From Actinomycetota bacterium (GTDB lineage: Bacteria > Actinomycetota > Acidimicrobiia > Spongiisociales > ZC4RG35): 16,810 nucleotides of DNA. Made by a program: the position numbers and the translations under genes. Within the stretch, counting starts at the first letter, position 1. The number at the start of each line of letters is the position of its first letter. The DNA lies in NCBI GenBank assembly GCA_022615295.1, contig JAKEHF010000055.1, positions 1-16,810 on the forward strand. The letters run 5' to 3'. This document shows positions 12,981 through 16,810 of this stretch, in pieces. The notes below the pieces were generated by a model. The model did not search any database. It worked only from the letters and a program-made list of their open reading frames with translations, and had not been told where the DNA came from.

Positions 12981-14082
12981 TGTCCGCGTTGTGGAGGAAA
13001 CCCACGACCAGGAGAGCCGTGGCGGGGCGCCGGCGCCCTGGCTCTGGCTTCTGATCGGGCTCGCCGTCGGTTTGGGTGCCGGCGTGCTGTTCGGCGCCCC
13101 GGCGCTCACACCAACGGTGACCACCCAGGTCGAGGTGGGGGATACGGCTCCCCCCCTGCCCAACCCCTCCGAGGAGACCGGTGTCTCCGATGTAGTCGCC
13201 GAGTTCCCCGATGCACTGGTCGCCATCTCCCAGACCTCGATCGGCTCTTACGAGTACGTGTTGTGGCCCCATGTCTCCGACGTTGTGGTGCGTGGGCTCC
13301 CCATCGCCTCATCGGGCCAGGTCAGCGTGGATACCTCGGGGCGATGGGTGGCCGCGACCACCGCGCTGCCCGGTTCCGAGTCCGATCTGCTCTCGATGGG
13401 TCTCGTAAGTCAGATATCCCCGGTGGCGACGAAGGTGAGCAGCTACGCCTGGCACGACGGTGTGGAGGGTCTCCTGGCTTACACCACACTGGACGACGAC
13501 GGTTGGGGTCTGTGGGTCACGAGCCTGATCCGGGGGCCAAGTTCCATCACCTCCCGGCCCGAGCCTGACGAGGAGGTGAGACTCGCAGCCTGGGGTGACT
13601 GGGGGTTCGCCATCCACTACCCGGCACGCGGCCGATTCGACCTCCTGACACCCGACGGATTGCTCAAGACCAACGTCACCGGGGTCCCGGTGGGCTCCCA
13701 CGAGTCGGGATGGATCCTGGTGGTCGAGGATGGACAGACCACGCTGGTGAGCGCCGGCGGTGGGGTGAGGGGCATTCCGGATCTCCCCCAGGTCGACGGC
13801 CCGCCCCTCGCCGGGGCGATCTCACCCGACGGGCGCCGGGTGGCCGTCCTCGGCTCGAACGGCCTCGTGGTCGGCAGTGTCGACGGGTCGGAGAAGACTG
13901 TGGTGGTAAATGTGGGCTTCAGACACAGCCATGTCTGGTGGTCATCCGACTCTCGATTCGTGATCGCTCCCGCTCTCCGGGGGGTGACCGTGTTCGACAC
14001 CCGCACCCGAGACGCCCTCACGGTCCTCGAAGACCATCTGGTCGTTCGGGTCGGGGTGATCCCTCTGAACGGGGCCTCCTAG
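12970..14082 (+). CDS. Membrane-anchored protein with putative extracytoplasmic beta-propeller
   Basis: I cannot name this 370-residue protein. It has an acidic N-terminal tail, one membrane helix (about 24-43), a Pro/Thr-rich linker and an extracytoplasmic domain from about residue 75. Repeated segments of the type GAISPDGRRVAVLGSNGLVVGSVDG and WSSDSRFVIAPALRGVTVFDTRT are typical of WD40/TolB-like propeller blades, and the earlier VDTSGRWVAATTAL fits the same pattern. No catalytic motif is visible. Without a signal-cleavage site, a type II membrane anchor is likely. The start lies in the loop of a perfect palindrome and 8 bases after a -10-like hexamer. It diverges from the cupredoxin-like lipoprotein gene, suggesting a shared envelope role, and the TAG stop forms part of the next gene's -10 element. 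Confidence 0.75.
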   Translation: MSGDVRVVEETHDQESRGGAPAPWLWLLIGLAVGLGAGVLFGAPALTPTVTTQVEVGDTAPPLPNPSEETGVSDVVAEFPDALVAISQTSIGSYEYVLWPHVSDVVVRGLPIASSGQVSVDTSGRWVAATTALPGSESDLLSMGLVSQISPVATKVSSYAWHDGVEGLLAYTTLDDDGWGLWVTSLIRGPSSITSRPEPDEEVRLAAWGDWGFAIHYPARGRFDLLTPDGLLKTNVTGVPVGSHESGWILVVEDGQTTLVSAGGGVRGIPDLPQVDGPPLAGAISPDGRRVAVLGSNGLVVGSVDGSEKTVVVNVGFRHSHVWWSSDSRFVIAPALRGVTVFDTRTRDALTVLEDHLVVRVGVIPLNGAS

Positions 14083-14085
14083 ACT
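14080..14085 (+). promoter_or_regulatory. Probable -10 hexamer (TAGACT) of the MBL-fold gene
   Basis: TAGACT ends 8 bases before the GTG at 14094, and its first three bases are the stop codon of the upstream gene. The following bases (CG) match those after the 5441 hexamer too. No Shine-Dalgarno sequence is seen. Confidence 0.55.
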
Positions 14086-14093
14086 CGAAAAGC

Positions 14094-14651
14094 GTGCCCA
14101 CCGTCCATGTCCTCGTCCCTGGTTACGTGGGACAACGTGTCGCCTCGACTGTCTCGCTGATCGAGGCCGAGGGAGCGCTCATCATCGTCGACCCGGGCAT
14201 GGTGGCGAACCGGGAGGCGATTCTCGCCCCGTTGCGGGCCATGGGACACAACCCGGATATGGTCACCGACGTCGTGATCTCGCATCATCACCCGGACCAC
14301 ACCATGAACATCGGCCTGTTCCCCAACGCTTCGGTGCATGATCACTGGGCGATGTACCGCGACGACATCTGGGAGTCCATGGACGCCGAGGGGCGGGTCC
14401 TGGCACCGGGGGTGACCCTCTGGGAGACCCCGGGCCACACACCCCAGGACATAACCACCGTCGTCGACGGCGACGACGGCGTGGTGGCGTTGACCCATCT
14501 CTGGTGGCAGAGCGACAAGCCCGTGGAGGATCCCTACGCCACCGACCCCGAGGCCCTCCATAGGGGGAGGTCACGTGTCCTGGGGACGGCATCGTTGATC
14601 ATCCCGGGTCATGGTGCCGCCTTCACCCCGGACAGCTCCACTCCACGCTGA
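14094..14651 (+). CDS. MBLAC1-like metallo-beta-lactamase-fold hydrolase
   Basis: The 185-residue product has a single compact MBL fold. It resembles the MBLAC1 group: opening VHVLVPGYVG (4-13), IIVDPGM (30-36), metal motif HHHPDH (64-69), NIGLFPNASV (72-81), ETPGHTPQD (111-119) with H115, and a C-terminal IIPGHGAAF (169-177) with H173. The metal-bridging Asp, usually in a GD motif after the central strand, appears replaced: the segment reads ALTHLWW (132-138). The substrate is unknown; human MBLAC1 is a nuclease, but that cannot be carried over. The start is the GTG at 14094, 8 bases after a -10 hexamer, with no Shine-Dalgarno. One base separates its stop from the AlaX start, so the two are probably co-transcribed. 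Confidence 0.85.
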   Translation: MPTVHVLVPGYVGQRVASTVSLIEAEGALIIVDPGMVANREAILAPLRAMGHNPDMVTDVVISHHHPDHTMNIGLFPNASVHDHWAMYRDDIWESMDAEGRVLAPGVTLWETPGHTPQDITTVVDGDDGVVALTHLWWQSDKPVEDPYATDPEALHRGRSRVLGTASLIIPGHGAAFTPDSSTPR

Positions 14652-14652
14652 A

Positions 14653-15387
14653 ATGGCCGGTCGCACGTCCGTCGAGGAGCTTGCGCCCAAGGACTCGTAT
14701 CTCGGACGCGCCGAGGGGACTGTCCTCGAGGTTGTCGAGGACGGTCTCGTCCTCGACCGCACGGTGTTCTATGCCCGTGGCGGGGGCCAGCCCGGTGATG
14801 TCGGCGTCATCACCTGGGACGGTGGCTCCGTCGAGGTGGTCGACACCTTCCGCCGGGAGGGCGTCCCGTTCCATCAGACGGCTCCCGGATCGCCACTCCC
14901 CGACCCGGGGACCCCGGTGGAGGGTGTCATCGACTGGGAGCGTCGTCATCTGACAATGAGGACCCATACAGCCCTCCACGCCCTCTCGGGCGTCGTGTTC
15001 CGTGACTTCGGGGCCAAGGTGACAGGCGGGAACATGGTCCCCGGCGAGGCCCGCATGGACTTCGAGCTCGACGGGATCTCGGTCGAGTTCGGACGTCTCG
15101 TCGAGGAGCGTCTCAATGCCGAGCTGGTCAAGGGCTACCCCACCGAGATCATCGAGATGGCCCGGGCGGGAGCGCTCAAGGACCCCGACCTCATCCGCAC
15201 CAAGGTCAACCTGATCCCGGAGTACGTCACAGAGATCAGGGTGGTCGACATAGTCGGGCTCGATCGGCAGGCCGACGGGGGCACCCATGTCGCCTCGACC
15301 CTCGAGGTGGGTCGGGTCGAGGTCGTCAAGACCGAGTCAAAGGGCCGGGAGAACAAGAGGATGAGGATCCGGGTCGTCGGCCTCTAG
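14653..15387 (+). CDS. Alanyl-tRNA editing protein, AlaX family
   Basis: AlaX proteins hydrolyse Ser (or Gly) mischarged onto tRNA-Ala and are free-standing relatives of the AlaRS editing domain. The 244-residue product has the medium AlaX layout. It includes LDRTVFYARGGGQPGD (34-49) with the GGGQ motif, IDWERRHLTMRTHTALHAL (93-111) with HxxxH at H105/H109, and the C-terminal DGGTH (208-212) followed by EVGRVEVVKTESKGREN. The zinc ligand Cys of the usual CGGTH motif is Asp here (D208), so metal binding may differ. The ATG at 14653, one base after the upstream stop, fits the family N-terminus (KDSYL); an upstream ATG at 14611 would overlap the MBL gene by 41 bases. No Shine-Dalgarno sequence is visible, so coupling to the MBL gene is likely. 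Confidence 0.88.
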   Translation: MAGRTSVEELAPKDSYLGRAEGTVLEVVEDGLVLDRTVFYARGGGQPGDVGVITWDGGSVEVVDTFRREGVPFHQTAPGSPLPDPGTPVEGVIDWERRHLTMRTHTALHALSGVVFRDFGAKVTGGNMVPGEARMDFELDGISVEFGRLVEERLNAELVKGYPTEIIEMARAGALKDPDLIRTKVNLIPEYVTEIRVVDIVGLDRQADGGTHVASTLEVGRVEVVKTESKGRENKRMRIRVVGL

Positions 15388-15439
15388 ACACGGAAAGACC
15401 GGGACCGGGGGCCCATGTCCATTACCAACTACGGCAACC

Positions 15440-16384
15440 ATGGTCGATTTCGTTCTCGGGCTGGTGCTGGCCGCCCTTCTGCTGAGGGGTTGGGTGCGGG
15501 GCCTTGTCAGGGAGACTCTTGGTCTCGTCGGTCTTGTGCTGGGGACCTGGGTCGCCTTCGCCCTGAGTCCCCTGATCGGTGACTTCCTCACGACCGGATT
15601 CGGGGTGACCCCCGAGGTGGCCCGGGTCGGTGGCGGAGTGGTCCTCTTCGTGCTCTTCGGGGTCGCCCTGTCTGCGGCGGCCATGCTCGCCACCCGGGTC
15701 ATGAGACTTCCCGGGCTGACGACCGCAAATCGTCTCGGTGGGGCGGCCGTGGCCGTGGCCTGGGGAGTGGCGGTAATGGTGGTGCTGGTCAACGTGGCCC
15801 GGGTCCTCCCTCTGGCCGCGGAGTGGGAGATCCGGCTCGAGGAGTCGACCGTCGCCGAGGCCATCGCCGGCCCCACGGCCCTGCCCCAGCGGCTGTTCCA
15901 CAGGGTCGCCGGGGGGACCGCCCTCGTCGCCCTGACCGCCATCCAGGACCTCTTCGGTACTCCCCGGGTCGTTCCCCAGGGGGACGAGGTGGTCGAGATC
16001 CCGTCTGCGCAGACCGACGAGATCCGTCAGGTGCGTGGCGAGGCGGAGACGATCCTCGAGGAGTTCAACAGGTTCCGGGCGAGCCGTGAGCTGGGTGCCC
16101 TTGCCCAGGCAGACCAGGTCACCGTTCTCGCCGAGGCCAGGGCCCATGCCGCATACACCGAGGGGCGGCTTGGCCGCAGCCTCGACTGCAGGGCCGACCT
16201 CGCCCCTGTCGAGAGGTGCACCGATCTGGTGGCCCTCGCCGCCACCTCGCTCGGCGCCATGGACGGCATCGTGGGTTCGGGCGACGGCGAAGTGGTCCTC
16301 ACCGATCCCGCCTTCGACCGGGCCGGGGTGTCGGTTGTCGACGGTCCGCTAGGTCGTCTCGTCGTGGTCGTCGTCGCCGGTTGA
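15440..16384 (+). CDS. CvpA-like membrane protein with C-terminal putative CAP/SCP-like domain
   Basis: The first 155 residues match the CvpA (colicin V production) family: hydrophobic segments near 3-15, 26-46, 62-84 and 100-122, and the typical GWVRGLVRETLGLVGLVLG (17-35). A linker (about 150-200) leads to a C-terminal region with features of the CAP/SCP fold: LEEFNRFRASRELGALAQADQ (206-226), VLAEARAHAAYTEGRLG (229-245) and the closing DPAFDRAGVSVVDGPLGRLVVVVVAG (289-314). The usual second CAP histidine and glutamates are not obvious. C250 and C260 may form a disulfide. Actinobacterial MarP (Rv3671c) joins a CvpA-like part to a serine protease; here a different domain takes that place, suggesting an envelope role. 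The ATG at 15440 follows a 52-base gap with no clear Shine-Dalgarno sequence. Confidence 0.75.
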   Translation: MVDFVLGLVLAALLLRGWVRGLVRETLGLVGLVLGTWVAFALSPLIGDFLTTGFGVTPEVARVGGGVVLFVLFGVALSAAAMLATRVMRLPGLTTANRLGGAAVAVAWGVAVMVVLVNVARVLPLAAEWEIRLEESTVAEAIAGPTALPQRLFHRVAGGTALVALTAIQDLFGTPRVVPQGDEVVEIPSAQTDEIRQVRGEAETILEEFNRFRASRELGALAQADQVTVLAEARAHAAYTEGRLGRSLDCRADLAPVERCTDLVALAATSLGAMDGIVGSGDGEVVLTDPAFDRAGVSVVDGPLGRLVVVVVAG

Positions 16385-16482
16385 GAGGGGGCCCTCAAGG
16401 GGGCGAGGACCACGACCAGGTACACGGTGAGGGCGCCGATCAGGGCGGCGCCGGTGAGGAACGGAGACTCAAACCGTAACAT
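16027..16482 (-). CDS. Doubtful small membrane ORF antisense to the CvpA-like gene end
   Basis: From ATG 16482 the first 34 residues look like a genuine membrane segment (MLRFESPFLTGAALIG, then a hydrophobic run to about residue 29), encoded in sequence outside the CvpA-like gene. The frame then runs antisense through that gene for 358 bases. There it yields only a Thr/Ser/Arg/Pro-rich composition typical of a shadow frame. It may be a short membrane protein with a decayed or overlapping end, or chance. A GAGG lies too close to the ATG to be a good ribosome binding site. Confidence 0.22.
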   Translation of the reverse strand: MLRFESPFLTGAALIGALTVYLVVVLAPLRAPSQPATTTTTRRPSGPSTTDTPARSKAGSVRTTSPSPEPTMPSMAPSEVAARATRSVHLSTGARSALQSRLRPSRPSVYAAWALASARTVTWSAWARAPSSRLARNLLNSSRIVSASPRT

Positions 16483-16576
16483 TCCTCGGTCTCGATCTCG
16501 CTCGGTCGAATTTGGCCCGGATCACACCACACGTCGTGGATCGACACGGTCCCGGATGCGAAGAGGAGTCTGCTGT
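16385..16576. other. Gap between the CvpA-like gene and the EamA gene
   Basis: This 192-base stretch lies between two gene ends that face each other. TTGAG and CTCAA (16381-16385, 16394-16398) form a small inverted repeat over the CvpA-like gene stop, too weak to call a terminator. A possible small minus-strand membrane reading frame (16482 leftward) is listed separately. Confidence 0.4.
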
Positions 16577-16810
16577 TCACGGGTTGGCCACGATCGCCGC
16601 CACCCGGGCGCTACGGGCCCCGGCCACGGCGACCATCCCCACGCCTGCGAGCACGATCACCGCCCCGGCAACCTGGAGAAGAGAAGGCCGCTCGCCGAAG
16701 ATGACGGCTCCCCAGACCATGGTCAGTGCGGGTTGGAGGAGCACGATGGTGGCGGTCTCGGCCGCGGGGAGACGGGGCAGGGCGTAGCCGATGAGGAGCC
16801 ACGCGGCCAC
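16577..16810 (-). CDS. EamA-family (DMT) transporter, C-terminal part only
   Basis: The frame is open to the right edge, so the 5' part lies outside the window. The 77 visible residues are the end of a drug/metabolite transporter: a helix AAWLLIGYALPRLPAAETATI, then VLLQPALTMVWGAVIFGERPSLLQVAGAVIVLAGVGMVAVAG, which is the classical end of the second EamA repeat with its conserved Gln-Pro, FGE and GA.IVLAG elements. Members export amino acids or other metabolites; the substrate is not determinable. The product ends shortly after the last helix with a TGA at 16579-16577. The GTG at the very edge of the window is an internal codon, not a start. Confidence 0.88.
   Translation of the reverse strand: MAAWLLIGYALPRLPAAETATIVLLQPALTMVWGAVIFGERPSLLQVAGAVIVLAGVGMVAVAGARSARVAAIVANP

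Noticed and set aside
13710..14093. Upstream extension of the MBL-fold frame
   Set aside because: It overlaps the propeller-like gene and is Arg-rich. The MBL fold begins exactly at GTG 14094, after a -10-like hexamer.

Overview
The window is high-GC bacterial DNA with densely packed genes, most of them overlapping by 1 to 4 bases and using ATG, GTG and TTG starts. The order disA - carD - ispF - cysS - rlmB, and the DUF3263 gene next to a membrane-anchored LytR_C gene, are typical of Actinomycetota. A deep-branching class such as Acidimicrobiia is plausible, but this is inference. I see no insertion sequences, CRISPR arrays, phage genes or origins, and no stretch over 300 bases without a gene.

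Plus-strand housekeeping block (1-3735): the 3' end of disA (c-di-AMP synthase), then a tight operon of carD (RNA polymerase-binding regulator), ispF (isoprenoid precursor synthesis), cysS (cysteinyl-tRNA synthetase) and rlmB (23S rRNA 2'-O-methyltransferase). It ends in a tRNA-Thr(UGU) whose first ten bases overlap the end of rlmB. The ispD gene, often found between carD and ispF in actinobacteria, is absent. Plus-strand envelope block (3834-6687): a DUF3263 protein, a LytR_C membrane protein with a Thr-rich linker, an unrecognised three-helix membrane protein, and an AI-2E/PerM-family permease.

Minus-strand transport block (12370 down to 6692): a complete branched-chain amino-acid-type ABC transporter in the order livK, livH, livM, livG, livF. 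A strong hairpin separates livK from livH, and the four downstream genes are joined by 4-base stop/start overlaps. LivM carries an unusual N-terminal membrane extension of about 230 residues. Upstream on the same strand is a small lipoprotein with a cupredoxin-like sequence that has lost its C-terminal copper ligands. It diverges from a plus-strand membrane-anchored, propeller-like protein across a 59-base region holding mirrored -10 elements.

Plus-strand end block (12970-16384): the propeller-like protein, an MBLAC1-like metallo-beta-lactamase-fold protein, an AlaX-type alanyl-tRNA editing protein with an altered metal motif, and a CvpA-like membrane protein fused to a putative CAP/SCP-like domain. 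A minus-strand EamA-family transporter gene runs off the right edge.

A recurring regulatory signal is a TANNNT -10 hexamer, often TAGACT, placed only 7 to 12 bases before the start codon of genes with no Shine-Dalgarno sequence. This suggests leaderless transcription for several genes here. No single wholly new system is evident. The most unusual items are the leaderless promoter set, the divergent promoter with a start codon in a hairpin loop, the degenerate cupredoxin lipoprotein, the extended LivM, and the CvpA fusion.
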